Positions 51,919 to 61,458 of a DNA stretch of 64,000 bases are shown piece by piece (position 1 is the first letter of the stretch; every line of letters begins with the position of its first letter). The notes beneath the pieces are model-generated. The model saw only the letters and a program-made list of their open reading frames with translations. It had not been told where the DNA came from and did no database searches. Source of the stretch: Stieleria magnilauensis. GTDB lineage: Bacteria; Planctomycetota; Planctomycetia; Pirellulales; Pirellulaceae. The position numbers were made by a program, and so were the translations under genes. The DNA is taken from NCBI GenBank assembly GCA_007753675.1, contig CP036432.1, positions 3,694,394 to 3,758,393 of the forward strand, in the 5' to 3' direction.

Positions 51919-52506
51919 ATGCCATTGAGCGGAAGAGATATCCAGGAAGGAGTAGCAGGCAGCGACGCGCATCGTTTGTATGGCGAAGTTGAAGACGCGA
52001 TTGCGGCCAATACGTACTCCGAAAGTGAACTGAGAGTGGTAAACGCCGTTCGGGAATTATATCGACGTGCCGCAGCCGAAACGCCTGGGGGCGCAGGCGC
52101 GCTTGGTGGCAGCCGCGTGTTCGAGGGCGGCCATGTCTTGCTCAACGACAAAGGGACATGGTACACCTGGCTCAAGGCGAGAGCGGGAAAATCTCAAAAG
52201 CAGAACGCCGGGCAATCGCGAGTCCGCTGGTCGTCACACGAAAGCACATCGCAGAACCAATATGAAATCCCACTCGGCGGACTCGGCTGCATTTTGTTTG
52301 GAAAGATCAACGGTAAGACGTGGTTCCAAAACGAGGCGCATGCGGCAACGACGACTCTCTCCGATTCGATCCTACACGGCTTGGACTGGGTCAAGCATAA
52401 ATGGAGTGGGAATCAGCAAGTCGGTGCGTTGGGATACAGCCCGTTTTCAGAAAAAAATGGCACCCATCTCGTGCTGAGCCACCCGCCCAGCCCGGATGAC
52501 TACTGA
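51919..52506 (+). CDS. Hypothetical protein beside the PLC-like genes
   Basis: 195 aa. Layout: helical N-terminus (RLYGEVEDAIAANTYSESELRVVNAVRELYRRAAAE), then Gly-rich and beta-like parts (IPLGGLGCILFGKINGKTWFQNEAHA). No signal peptide or membrane helix. I do not recognise it. It is convergent with the first PLC-like gene, 10 bp apart. It could be an effector, or less likely an immunity protein, but no motif supports either. Confidence 0.6.
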   Translation: MPLSGRDIQEGVAGSDAHRLYGEVEDAIAANTYSESELRVVNAVRELYRRAAAETPGGAGALGGSRVFEGGHVLLNDKGTWYTWLKARAGKSQKQNAGQSRVRWSSHESTSQNQYEIPLGGLGCILFGKINGKTWFQNEAHAATTTLSDSILHGLDWVKHKWSGNQQVGALGYSPFSEKNGTHLVLSHPPSPDDY

Positions 52507-52516
52507 GCGTAAGCGA

Positions 52517-53641
52517 TTAGTCATCTTCATGACCAGCCAGCATGTCGACCAACGCGGTCGATGCAATGGTGTTTAGATCATAGACAATGGTGCATTGCGT
52601 ATCATTGGCAAAATCCATCATGATGATATTGGGGATGAAGGCTTTGAGTTGCGGTCCTGACGCATAATTGGTTCGCTTGATTCGATTGTGTTCACTTCGT
52701 TCACGAATGGAGTCATAGAGACCACCTTCCCAAAGCCCTTTCATTCGGTCGACGTTTGCGCCTTCCCACATCTTGGTGTTTCGCTTCTGGATGTTCTCGA
52801 AGTACCCCGTCGAGGTCCAGTACATCATTCCGAGGACGTCGGAACTATGAGACATGACGCCGTTTGCCTCAATCATCGGCTTCATGCGTTTTAATTGTGT
52901 TTTTTCATTATCTTTGATTTTCCCTTTCATCGTCCACTTCATCTTGAACGGGTTCAAAGTGGTCCCACCTTTCCCGGAGTACTGGAGCCCGTCGAATCTT
53001 GAATCGTAGGCTTTCGGGCCATTCTCCTTGTCATAAACATTGCGCCATTTCTTGATGCCTCTGGCGGCGTAATAAGTCAAGTGCCCGGTTTCTGCGAAGC
53101 CCTTCTCTGAGAACAACACAATCACCTTTCCCTTCACGTCCTGCAAGGTCCTGCGATTGATATCACCCTGATCGACGAAGATCGTGTCACCAAGGTAATC
53201 GATGCAGTAGTCAGCAATCAGACTCCAATTACTACACTTGTCGAACTTGAAGATCAGAAATTCAGACTTGTAGTTCGTGACGAATTGCTTGGCCTGTTCC
53301 AACATGCCTTTCAGGCCCATCCCCCAGGTACCGACAGTAAGCTTTGACCTGGTCACCTTAACGGTTTCACCGCTGCCCTCAAGTTCTACTGTCTTCTTGC
53401 CTTTGATGATCCCGCCCCCGGCGTGATAGGCGCTAAGTCTTGCCCGTCCACCGCCGATGGACCGGGCATGGATGCGAAGATCGAAGAACCGCACCCCCGA
53501 CATCGCTTGGTGGTAAATGTTCTGGCTTTGAGTCTTGGCATTTCCGCCACCCTCGGTAATCCCCGCGTCGTGGCTACCAGCGATCACGATATCCCTGAGC
53601 CGTTTGTCCATCCCAAGCTGTCCGTAGAAGCAATTGCTCAT
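52517..53641 (-). CDS. PI-PLC-like phosphodiesterase, likely type VI effector (copy 1)
   Basis: 374 aa, good AAGGAGG ribosome site. The PI-PLC X motifs are present: AGSHDAG (H24, the first catalytic His), RFFDLRI (51-57; D54, R56) and AYHAGG (H73, second His). TIM-barrel strands such as SEFLIFKFDKCSNW and GKVIVLFSEKGF follow. There is no signal peptide, so secretion through the type VI machine or a cytoplasmic role is likely. A paralog follows upstream at 54044-54997. Phospholipase effectors attack membranes of rival or host cells. No separate immunity gene is recognised. Confidence 0.85.
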   Translation of the reverse strand: MSNCFYGQLGMDKRLRDIVIAGSHDAGITEGGGNAKTQSQNIYHQAMSGVRFFDLRIHARSIGGGRARLSAYHAGGGIIKGKKTVELEGSGETVKVTRSKLTVGTWGMGLKGMLEQAKQFVTNYKSEFLIFKFDKCSNWSLIADYCIDYLGDTIFVDQGDINRRTLQDVKGKVIVLFSEKGFAETGHLTYYAARGIKKWRNVYDKENGPKAYDSRFDGLQYSGKGGTTLNPFKMKWTMKGKIKDNEKTQLKRMKPMIEANGVMSHSSDVLGMMYWTSTGYFENIQKRNTKMWEGANVDRMKGLWEGGLYDSIRERSEHNRIKRTNYASGPQLKAFIPNIIMMDFANDTQCTIVYDLNTIASTALVDMLAGHEDD

Positions 53642-54043
53642 GAGGTTATCCTCCTTATCAAAAACCTGAATTGAATTGTGGCAAACACTTACAGAATCGA
53701 TTATATCTGCCGCTGAAATCGCTGACGACTACTTCACATCACACTTTCCGTCAAAAATCCAGCACGCGGTCTCTCTATTCGGGATTGGCTTGCTGGCAGG
53801 TCCAGCCGTCGATGCTGCTCGTCAACCCCGAGACTGATGGGCAGAGAGGAATGCGCCACGAATGTTAGTCGTCCAGGAACCGAACTCGTGGTCGCCGCCC
53901 CGCCTCAAATCGTCCGTCCGCGGAATTGCGACGGTGACGATGCGTCAGAACAATCCAATCGTCGTCGCGCATCGACAGGAACGCACAACCAGTTCTGCCG
54001 ACCGCATTCATCTGAATCCACCCACTTGCAAAAAGTGAAGCCC
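53642..54043. other. Intergenic region between the two PLC-like genes
   Basis: About 400 bp. A 166-aa ORF on the plus strand here runs into the antisense of the second PLC gene and has no protein-like features. I see no RNA gene or strong hairpin; it may hold a promoter for the first PLC gene. Confidence 0.35.
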
Positions 54044-54997
54044 CTATCTGGGCATGACGAACTCGTTCGTGAATGGCTTGTAAGGATTGTTCAACGAAAT
54101 GATTTTGTCGCTAATCTCCTTGCAGACAAAGTCGTACTGAATGATGTTTGGCATTTTGTACCGAACACTCTTTCGTTCATTGAGTTCGTCGACCAATTCA
54201 TCGACGCGAAGGTTCACTCCTGCGGGCTTTTTCACCCGCCCTGCCCTATTCCTCACTTCCGGCCCCTTCGTCATTTCCTCGATACTCTTATTTCTTATCG
54301 CCCCCGTCTTGGACAAGGTCTGCTGCCAATAGAGTGAGTGCAGCACTCTGCTTGTCACCGCCCCATTTTGATCATTGAAGGCGTCTAACTTGCCCAATTG
54401 TCCCGTCAGCACAGTCGTGGAGTCTGGGTTATCTGAGAATTTGCCGTTGATGGCTAACCCAGTATCGCACGGCTCGATCCCTTTTAAGTACTGATGAATC
54501 CCTTCTTCCTGAGGAAATGCCCTTGTCTTCGTTTTTGAGAAGATGCAAATTGCTTTGCCTCGTAGCAAGCCAATATCCATTGTCGCGATATTGCCAGTCT
54601 GGCACAACAATTTACCCTCGAATATTTCACGCACTCCATCTTCGAGATCCTGCTTATCGTGACATTTATCAAACCGCAGGATCACAAACTCCGAGCCCCG
54701 GGCGCTTAAGAAGTTGCTAACACCTTCGAGTGAATCAGTCACATTAGCGCCATAAGAACCGATCATGGCCTTTTTGCCGAATGGCGTCTTTCCATGGTAA
54801 AATCGGTCGCCGATCACTCGCAAATCGAAAAACCGAGATCCAGCCATACACTGTTCCTGCAACGTACCATCCTGAGTCTTGGCATTCGCGCTGGCACCTT
54901 CATTAAAAATTCCTGCGTCGTGACTTCCCGGGATACAGATATCCGCAAGTGATTTATCATCCCTAAAGCTCGCCATAAATAATGAGGTGTCTATCAC
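54044..54997 (-). CDS. PI-PLC-like phosphodiesterase, likely type VI effector (copy 2)
   Basis: 317 aa from GTG 54997 (AAGGAAC ribosome site; an ATG lies 7 codons later). Motifs: PGSHDAG (H26), RFFDLRV (55-61), RFYHGK (H68). SEFVILRFDKCHDKQ and GKAICIFSKTK match the same segments of copy 1, so the two are paralogs with diverged C-termini. No export signal. It lies between copy 1 and clpV on the same strand, inside the type VI locus, which supports an effector role. Low-GC codon use in parts (AATATC, TTATCA) hints at separate acquisition. Confidence 0.83.
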   Translation of the reverse strand: MIDTSLFMASFRDDKSLADICIPGSHDAGIFNEGASANAKTQDGTLQEQCMAGSRFFDLRVIGDRFYHGKTPFGKKAMIGSYGANVTDSLEGVSNFLSARGSEFVILRFDKCHDKQDLEDGVREIFEGKLLCQTGNIATMDIGLLRGKAICIFSKTKTRAFPQEEGIHQYLKGIEPCDTGLAINGKFSDNPDSTTVLTGQLGKLDAFNDQNGAVTSRVLHSLYWQQTLSKTGAIRNKSIEEMTKGPEVRNRAGRVKKPAGVNLRVDELVDELNERKSVRYKMPNIIQYDFVCKEISDKIISLNNPYKPFTNEFVMPR

Positions 54998-55245
54998 TTC
55001 ACTGTTCCTTGCATTATGTCGGTAATCTGAAACACTGCACTCCGAGCGACGTTGCTTAGACTAAAATGACAGGCTTCTATTAAAATGGCATTGCAGGCCA
55101 CCGGGAACATCTGTCCCAGGTGGCAATCATTTTGCGGCGCGGCGAATTGCTTCACTTGCGCCGACGCTCCAAAAACATCGGTGCGCCGCACAAGCCCCCG
55201 CCGCTATGGCGGGTGAGAATTCAGCCTCGATAAAACTCGTTTGTC

Positions 55246-58011
55246 CTACTCAAACGAATAATCAAATTCACCGTCTTTGACTTGTACATGGACGCGCTTG
55301 GCAGGGTTGCCTTCCATCATACGGGTCAGGAATTCGCCGCTGATTTGTGGCAGGACTGTGTTGGTCAGGATCGCGTCGATCATGCGGCCGCCGCTTTCCA
55401 GTTCCGTGCAGCGGCTGGCGATCAACTTGATCACTTCATCATCGTACGTGAACGGGATGCCGTGGTTGGCTTGCATCCGTTTGGCGATTCGGCCGAGCTG
55501 TAGTTTCGCGATCGCGCCGACCATTTCGTCGCTGAGCGGATAGTACGGAATCGTCACGATGCGGCCGAGCAGTGCCGGCGGGAAGACCTTCAACAGCGGT
55601 GCACGCAACGCCTTGGACAGGCCCTCGGGATCGGGCATCAACTCCGGATCCTTGCACATGTTCATCGTCAGGTCGGTACCGGCGTTGGTGGTCAGCAGGA
55701 TCAGCGTGTTTTTGAAGTCGATCACGCGGCCTTCGCCGTCTTCCATCCAGCCCTTGTCAAAGACCTGGAAAAAGATTTCGTGCACGTCGTGGTGCGCCTT
55801 CTCCACTTCGTCCAACAACACGACGCTGTACGGTCGACGCCGTACCGCTTCGGTCAACACGCCGCCTTCGCCGTAGCCGACGTATCCGGGAGGCGCCCCT
55901 TTGAGCGTACTGACGGTGTGCGCCTCTTGGAACTCGCTCATGTTGATCGTGATGACGTTTTGCTCGCCGCCGTAAAGCGCTTCGGCCAGGGCGAGTGCGG
56001 TTTCCGTTTTCCCGACGCCCGAGGGACCGGCCAGCATGAACACGCCGATCGGTTTGCCGGGGTTGTCCAAGCTTGCCCGCGACGTTTGGATGCGTTTGGC
56101 GATCATCTCCAGCGCGTGACGCTGGCCGATGATTCGATCGTTCAGGATATCAGCGAGTTTGAGAACGGTCGCCAATTCGTCTTTCACCATCCGTCCGACA
56201 GGGATCCCGGTCCAATCCTGGACAACCGATCCGACGGCTTGCTCGTCGACGGTGGGCAGAATCAACGGGTGTTCGCCTTGCAGCTCCTGAAGCTGGGATT
56301 GCAGTTCTTTGAGTTCATCGAGCAGCTTTTTTCGGTCCGCGTCGGACAGCTTGACTTCGGCTTTCTCTTCGGCCGGCTCGGCGGTCTGAACCTTGACGCT
56401 TTTGGCTTCCGCGTCGGCGGCCTTTTCCAACGGACTGTCGGTGCCTTCGACTTTGCCGTGGTGACCGCGGAGCTGGCTGCGAACGTCCAGGATTTTTTCG
56501 ACCAGTTCCTTTTCGTTGTTCCAGCGTTCTTCCAAACCGCTCAGCCGTTCTTGTTCGTAAGCGAGCGCCTCGGTCGCGCGTCGCTGTCGTTCGGTCGTTT
56601 CGACGCCCACCAGGTCCTCGTCGGCAATGATTCGCAATTCGGTATTGAGCGCATCGATGCGTTTCCGAGAATCATCGACTTCGGCCGGAACGGCATGCTG
56701 ACTGATTGCGACGCGTGCAGCGGCGGTATCGAGCAGACTGACCGATTTGTCGGGCAACTGACGCGCGGGGATGTAGCGGTGGGACAGTTTGACGGCGGCT
56801 TCCAGGGCTTCGTCGAGCACTTTCACCTTGTGGTGTTTTTCGAGCGTCGACGCCATGCCACGCATCATCAGGATGGCGCGTTCTTCGCTGGGCTCTTCGA
56901 CTTGAACGACCTGGAAACGCCGCGTCAGCGCGGGATCTTTCTCGATGTGTTTTTTGTATTCGGCCCAGGTCGTTGCCGCGACGGTGCGCAGGGTCCCTCG
57001 GGCGAGGGCCGGTTTGAGCAAGTTGGCCGCGTCGCCGGTGCCCGCGGCGCCACCGGCGCCGACCAGCGTGTGGGCTTCGTCGATGAACATGATGATCGGC
57101 TTTTCAGAGGATTGGACTTCTTCGATCACCTGTTTGAGTCGGTTTTCAAATTCGCCTTTCATGCTCGCGCCGGCTTGCAACAGGCCGACGTCCAGCGAAC
57201 GCAACGAGACGTCTCTGAGCGGCGGCGGCACATCACCCGATGCGATCTTGAGCGCGAAGCCTTCGACGACAGCTGTTTTTCCGACGCCGGCTTCACCAGT
57301 CAGAATGGGGTTGTTCTGCCGGCGTCGCATCAGGATGTCGATGATTTGACGAATCTCTTCGTCGCGTCCGACGATCGGATCGATCTTGCCTTGGCGAGCA
57401 TTTTCGGTCAGGTCGACAGTGAATTGTTTGAGCGCTTCCTGTTTGCCCATCGCCGCCGGAGCCATCGCGCCGCTGGCTTCGCCCGGGGCCGCGCCGCCGC
57501 CGACCTGGAACCCGTCGCTGGCGCGCATGGATTCTTCCGGGGACCCGCTGACAACTTCATCGAATCGGTCGGTCAGCGTGTCCAATTTGACCTTTTCGAA
57601 TTCCGCGGAGATGTCGTACAGGGCGTGTGTCAGACTGCGTGTCTTGAGCATTCCGACGACGAGGTGCCCGGTGCGGACTTGCGATTCGCCGAACATCAAC
57701 GTTCCGTAGACCCAGCCCCGCTCGACGGCTTCTTCGATGTGTGACGACAGGTCAGAGATCGAGGTGGACCCACGGGGCAGCTTGTCCAACGACTCGGTCA
57801 TGTCCTTGACCAGTTTCGAAGGGTTGATGTTGAACTGCTTGACGATGTGATGGAGGTCCGAGTCCTCCAGCTGTAGGATTTGGTTGAACCAGTGGACGAG
57901 TTCGACGTAGGGGTTACCGCGCATCTTGCAGAATACGGTGGCACTCTCGATCGACTTGTAACCCACGCTGTTGAGTTTTCCAAACAGTGCGGTGCGGCTG
58001 ATATCGGACAA
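55246..58011 (-). CDS. clpV: ClpV (TssH), type VI sheath-recycling ATPase
   Basis: 921 aa. N-terminal Clp repeat domain (about 10-160), then AAA1 with Walker A GEAGVGKT (239-246) and IMFIDEAHTLVGAGG, a coiled-coil middle domain (about 440-580) with an extra charged segment, and AAA2 with Walker A GPSGVGKTE (about 662-670) and VVLLDEVEKAH. ClpV-type features are the long N-domain and the AAA2 ending NTVLPQISGEFLTRM. It disassembles the contracted sheath. It closes the core operon (tssG lies 66 bp upstream). A long antisense ORF is a shadow. Confidence 0.93.
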   Translation of the reverse strand: MSDISRTALFGKLNSVGYKSIESATVFCKMRGNPYVELVHWFNQILQLEDSDLHHIVKQFNINPSKLVKDMTESLDKLPRGSTSISDLSSHIEEAVERGWVYGTLMFGESQVRTGHLVVGMLKTRSLTHALYDISAEFEKVKLDTLTDRFDEVVSGSPEESMRASDGFQVGGGAAPGEASGAMAPAAMGKQEALKQFTVDLTENARQGKIDPIVGRDEEIRQIIDILMRRRQNNPILTGEAGVGKTAVVEGFALKIASGDVPPPLRDVSLRSLDVGLLQAGASMKGEFENRLKQVIEEVQSSEKPIIMFIDEAHTLVGAGGAAGTGDAANLLKPALARGTLRTVAATTWAEYKKHIEKDPALTRRFQVVQVEEPSEERAILMMRGMASTLEKHHKVKVLDEALEAAVKLSHRYIPARQLPDKSVSLLDTAAARVAISQHAVPAEVDDSRKRIDALNTELRIIADEDLVGVETTERQRRATEALAYEQERLSGLEERWNNEKELVEKILDVRSQLRGHHGKVEGTDSPLEKAADAEAKSVKVQTAEPAEEKAEVKLSDADRKKLLDELKELQSQLQELQGEHPLILPTVDEQAVGSVVQDWTGIPVGRMVKDELATVLKLADILNDRIIGQRHALEMIAKRIQTSRASLDNPGKPIGVFMLAGPSGVGKTETALALAEALYGGEQNVITINMSEFQEAHTVSTLKGAPPGYVGYGEGGVLTEAVRRRPYSVVLLDEVEKAHHDVHEIFFQVFDKGWMEDGEGRVIDFKNTLILLTTNAGTDLTMNMCKDPELMPDPEGLSKALRAPLLKVFPPALLGRIVTIPYYPLSDEMVGAIAKLQLGRIAKRMQANHGIPFTYDDEVIKLIASRCTELESGGRMIDAILTNTVLPQISGEFLTRMMEGNPAKRVHVQVKDGEFDYSFE

Positions 58012-58077
58012 GGTCTTTCTCCTAGGTTGCGAACTTGACAGGCCGGAAGCCTATCCCACTTGTTCATTCGAGTCTTT

Positions 58078-59103
58078 TTAACTGTGTAACAATAAGTCTT
58101 TCGGATCTTCGGTGACGCCATCGCTGTCCAACCACATGGTTTGACCGAGTTTTGCCTCGCCCAGTTGCCAGGAAGGCGTTTCTTCTTTCTTGAGGACGAG
58201 GTTCAGATCCCAAAGCAATTCTTCGCCGAGATAGTTTTTGACCAGCGCGGTCAATCGCTGCAGGCTTTCGCCACCGGGAAGCAGGCGGGAAAAATCATCC
58301 CAACCGACCGGTCCGACGGTGATGCGAAAGTTTTGTTGGCACTCCCAGACATGCGAACCGAGCGTGCAAGCGACCCCGACGCTGGAACTGTCGGGATCGT
58401 CACCGAGGTTGAAGCGGCAGTTGTCGGGGATTTCGGTCCATCGGCCGACAAACTCTTCGATCTCGCAGGGCACTTTGAAAAAGTCTGAAATCATGGCCTG
58501 CAAGCCTTCCGGGTTGCGGGCCTGGCAGGCGAAGCGACCGGCATAAAACAGCTTTGCCAGATCGGGCAATTCGTCACGATCTTGCAGCGACGGCATGCCG
58601 ATCCCCATCAGGGACCCGACGTAGACCGAGAATCGATCCGATTCGGGACGATCGAAATGCGCGACCGGTTGAGCATCAGCCCAAGCCCGATAGAAGAGCG
58701 AGAGCATGCGGTGATGAAAGACGTCCAGGAAAGCGGCGAACGTGGTGTCGTCGTGGTGCTGGATTCGATCGCGAATGTATTCGGTCAAGTGCAGCGGCAG
58801 AGCGCCGTTGGGACCGCACAGCCCGAAGAAGCGGACGCTCATTTTGTGGTAGTCGTTGGCGCCGGCCCCGCTGGCGAGATCAAACGCCGACAACGACGAC
58901 GGTGCGAAACTGAGCGAGGGTTGCTGTGCCAACCGGACGCGATCGTCGGACAGACGAATGGTGTGACCGAACCGAGGGGAATCGGGAAACGCACATTCGA
59001 GCAACCGCATCGCTTGATAGAAATCAAACTTGTACGGTTCGTCGTTTAGCCGTTGCAGCGTCACGTCTAAAGGGCGTGTCGCCGTCCCATCTTCGCGGGC
59101 CAT
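58078..59103 (-). CDS. tssG: TssG, type VI baseplate subunit
   Basis: 341 aa from ATG 59103 (frame open upstream over tssF). Typical TssG features: LNDEPYKFDFYQAMRLLECAFPD near the start, VRFFGLCGPNGALPLHLTEY, and IGMPSLQDRDELPDLAKLFYAGRFACQARNPEGLQAMISDFF in layout. It forms the baseplate wedge with TssE, TssF and TssK. Its start overlaps the tssF end by 37 bp, so translation is coupled. Confidence 0.93.
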   Translation of the reverse strand: MAREDGTATRPLDVTLQRLNDEPYKFDFYQAMRLLECAFPDSPRFGHTIRLSDDRVRLAQQPSLSFAPSSLSAFDLASGAGANDYHKMSVRFFGLCGPNGALPLHLTEYIRDRIQHHDDTTFAAFLDVFHHRMLSLFYRAWADAQPVAHFDRPESDRFSVYVGSLMGIGMPSLQDRDELPDLAKLFYAGRFACQARNPEGLQAMISDFFKVPCEIEEFVGRWTEIPDNCRFNLGDDPDSSSVGVACTLGSHVWECQQNFRITVGPVGWDDFSRLLPGGESLQRLTALVKNYLGEELLWDLNLVLKKEETPSWQLGEAKLGQTMWLDSDGVTEDPKDLLLHS

Positions 59104-60941
59104 CGCGTTACCTCTCCTCGTTCGGCCGTTCGAAAGACCGTTTCGGTAAATGAGTTGATTGACACATACTTTGCAAAGAATTCGTTGAGCACCGCCGCCA
59201 TCAAGAACGCACCGGTTCCCTCGAATCCTGTTTCGTCCAGCGTGAGCGTGAGTTCGAGACCACGGCCGAAACTGAGCGGACCGGACGACGAAATCGGGCG
59301 GGTGACCGGTTTGGATTCGATCGACCGCACTGCGTCGATCTGCTTGTTTGTCATCACGTTGTTGGTGTCGGAGTAGAGCGACAGCAGCTCGCGGAGCGCG
59401 GTCGCGCCGCCGGATTCGCTGTTGACCAACGAGAGATAATTGAGCGACAGGTGATTGATCAGACGCCAAGTGGTCTGGCCGTTCTCGTAGCTTCTGGAAG
59501 GCTGTGGTTTGGTGGGGCCGACCAGACAGCGAACGGCCTGGACGGGGGCGCTGACTTCCAAGGTAAAGTCGGAATCGCTGATTCCCACCGGCATCTGCAG
59601 CGGCAGATCACGATTGGTGCAAAGTGTCTCCACCGACAGCTGGCGAAGCTCGTGCGAATACGGAGCCTCGTTCGCGTCGACCAACGTCAGGAATGCTTCG
59701 CTGCCGATGTAGCTCGAACGTGGCCCGTATTGTTTATGCTTGCCCGACAGCATGCGGGGCCGCCGCGTGACGGTGAAGTACGCCCGGCTACGGTGATCCG
59801 ACGTGAAGTCATTGATCGAATAAAACGGCCTGAACTCCTGTTCGCGGTCGTTGCTGGTGCCGTAGCCTCGCACCTCGCCGACATCGTAAACTTCGAAATC
59901 CAGGGGCCGCGTGCGATCCGGCATGACCTGGTATTCCGACGCACGGTCACTGAGATGGATTCGATCGGCGCGTTTGGGGAACAGATTGACCGCCGGACAG
60001 CTGAAGAGCGAAAAATGAGTCGCGTCGACGCGATTGGAAAGCTGCGGGTCGCCGCGGCGAAGCAGAATCGCAATTTCAATCGACTCGCTGTCGCATTGTT
60101 TGACCAGTGACTGAAGCTCGTTCAGCCGGGCGAACATGTACCGATGCGGGAACGAAAAGTATTCCTGCAACAAGCGGTATCCCTGGAAGGACCGCGGGCC
60201 GTAGGGGAGCATGGCTTGGTCATCGCCAAAACCCATCGGGCTGACCTTCGACTTCCCCATTTGGACCTTCCAGCGTGCCTGATTGCCGCCGGCCCGCACG
60301 GCGATTCCGACGCCACCGGTCATCAATTGTTCATAGATCCGCATCGGCACGTCGGTGGCGCCGCGAATAAACAGGGGCAGCTGATCGAGCGGAAGCTGAT
60401 TGAATTTGAGTCCCGCGGTGGACTCCAGCTTCAACACCATGGCGGCTTTGACCGACGGATGGTCGGGCAGCCCCAGCGCGGCGACGTCACGCAGGAAGTA
60501 ATCCGCCTTGGCCAACTTGATCGGCCAAAGCGTGACCTCGTCGGCCGTGCGGAAGGTACAGCGTGTCTGTTCGCCTTTGCCCAACAGACTTTGCAGCAAC
60601 GTGTTGCGAGGCAGCTTGAATCCCTCGGCCAACGCCCCTTCGGTCAAATCGGGCTGAAACTGGACAACGGCCATCGAGGGTTGTGGCGACAGATAGTGGG
60701 GACACACCATTTGCAGCAAGTGCTGTGTCAGCCGGGGGAATTCGGCATCCAGCTTCAACTGAATCCGCGCGGCCAGCAATGCAAACCCTTCGAACAACCG
60801 CTCCACATACGGATCGGCGCACTCAAAAACGTCGATCCCCAAACGGCTCGCGATCTTGGGATATTCCTCCGCGAACTCGGCGCCCGATTCTCGAACGAAT
60901 TGGAGCTCCTGGTTGTAATAATTCAGCAGACGCGGATCCAT
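59067..60941 (-). CDS. tssF: TssF, type VI baseplate subunit
   Basis: 624 aa from ATG 60941; this start gives the classic opening MDPRLLNYYNQELQFVRESGAEFAEEYPKIASRLG in layout. Further family marks are DPYVERLFEGFALLAARIQLKLDAEFPRLTQHLLQMVCPHYLSP and LMTGGVGIAVRAGG. It works with TssG and TssE in the baseplate. It lies 14 bp after tssE and overlaps tssG by 37 bp. Confidence 0.95.
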   Translation of the reverse strand: MDPRLLNYYNQELQFVRESGAEFAEEYPKIASRLGIDVFECADPYVERLFEGFALLAARIQLKLDAEFPRLTQHLLQMVCPHYLSPQPSMAVVQFQPDLTEGALAEGFKLPRNTLLQSLLGKGEQTRCTFRTADEVTLWPIKLAKADYFLRDVAALGLPDHPSVKAAMVLKLESTAGLKFNQLPLDQLPLFIRGATDVPMRIYEQLMTGGVGIAVRAGGNQARWKVQMGKSKVSPMGFGDDQAMLPYGPRSFQGYRLLQEYFSFPHRYMFARLNELQSLVKQCDSESIEIAILLRRGDPQLSNRVDATHFSLFSCPAVNLFPKRADRIHLSDRASEYQVMPDRTRPLDFEVYDVGEVRGYGTSNDREQEFRPFYSINDFTSDHRSRAYFTVTRRPRMLSGKHKQYGPRSSYIGSEAFLTLVDANEAPYSHELRQLSVETLCTNRDLPLQMPVGISDSDFTLEVSAPVQAVRCLVGPTKPQPSRSYENGQTTWRLINHLSLNYLSLVNSESGGATALRELLSLYSDTNNVMTNKQIDAVRSIESKPVTRPISSSGPLSFGRGLELTLTLDETGFEGTGAFLMAAVLNEFFAKYVSINSFTETVFRTAERGEVTRWPAKMGRRHAL

Positions 60942-60955
60942 GCAGACGTGCCTCG

Positions 60956-61453
60956 TTAGGCTTCGTGAATATTGACGTTGCCCGTCTCTAGATCGAGCTC
61001 CGAACGCAGATACAGACGTTCGGGAAACGGCCTGGACCAAAGTTCGCCTTCGATCTCAAACTGCAATGAGTTTGACAGCGGCGAATCGGGGTCCTTTTCA
61101 CCTCGCACTTCTAACGTGTCGGCAAGGATTCGGGGTTCGAAATCCAAAATCGCTTGACGGAGCGCCTGTTGGACCTCGAACACTTGCAATCCGGAGACAG
61201 TTTTACCGGTCAGATCCGGGATGCCATAATTGATGACCGACTTGGCCACCTCGGGGTAGTCACTGAGGTCCTGGTGGGCGGCAAGGTGGCACGTGTTCAT
61301 CAGCCATGCCAGGTCACGCAAAACGGCCGCGCGCAACTTGTGGATCGAGAACACACGCTGGTCGCGTGATTCGGTTTTGGTTCCCGCTTGGTCATCGGTC
61401 AACCGATCCAACAGCGAAGGAAACAGACGTTCTTGAGAACTCAGGTCTGCCAT
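60956..61453 (-). CDS. tssE: TssE, gp25-like type VI baseplate subunit
   Basis: 165 aa. The gp25-like core is AVLRDLAWLMNTCHLAAHQDLSDYPEVAKSVINYGIPDLTGKTV in layout; the later part (LQFEIEGELWSRPFPERLYLRSELDLETG) is the usual strand region. It starts sheath assembly at the baseplate. It is 5 bp after the tagJ-like gene and 14 bp before tssF. Confidence 0.93.
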   Translation of the reverse strand: MADLSSQERLFPSLLDRLTDDQAGTKTESRDQRVFSIHKLRAAVLRDLAWLMNTCHLAAHQDLSDYPEVAKSVINYGIPDLTGKTVSGLQVFEVQQALRQAILDFEPRILADTLEVRGEKDPDSPLSNSLQFEIEGELWSRPFPERLYLRSELDLETGNVNIHEA

Positions 61454-61458
61454 CGTAC

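Noticed and set aside
55780-57744. 654-aa ORF on the plus strand
   Set aside because: It is antisense to clpV, an unmistakable gene. The frame is open only because of codon bias in GC-rich DNA.
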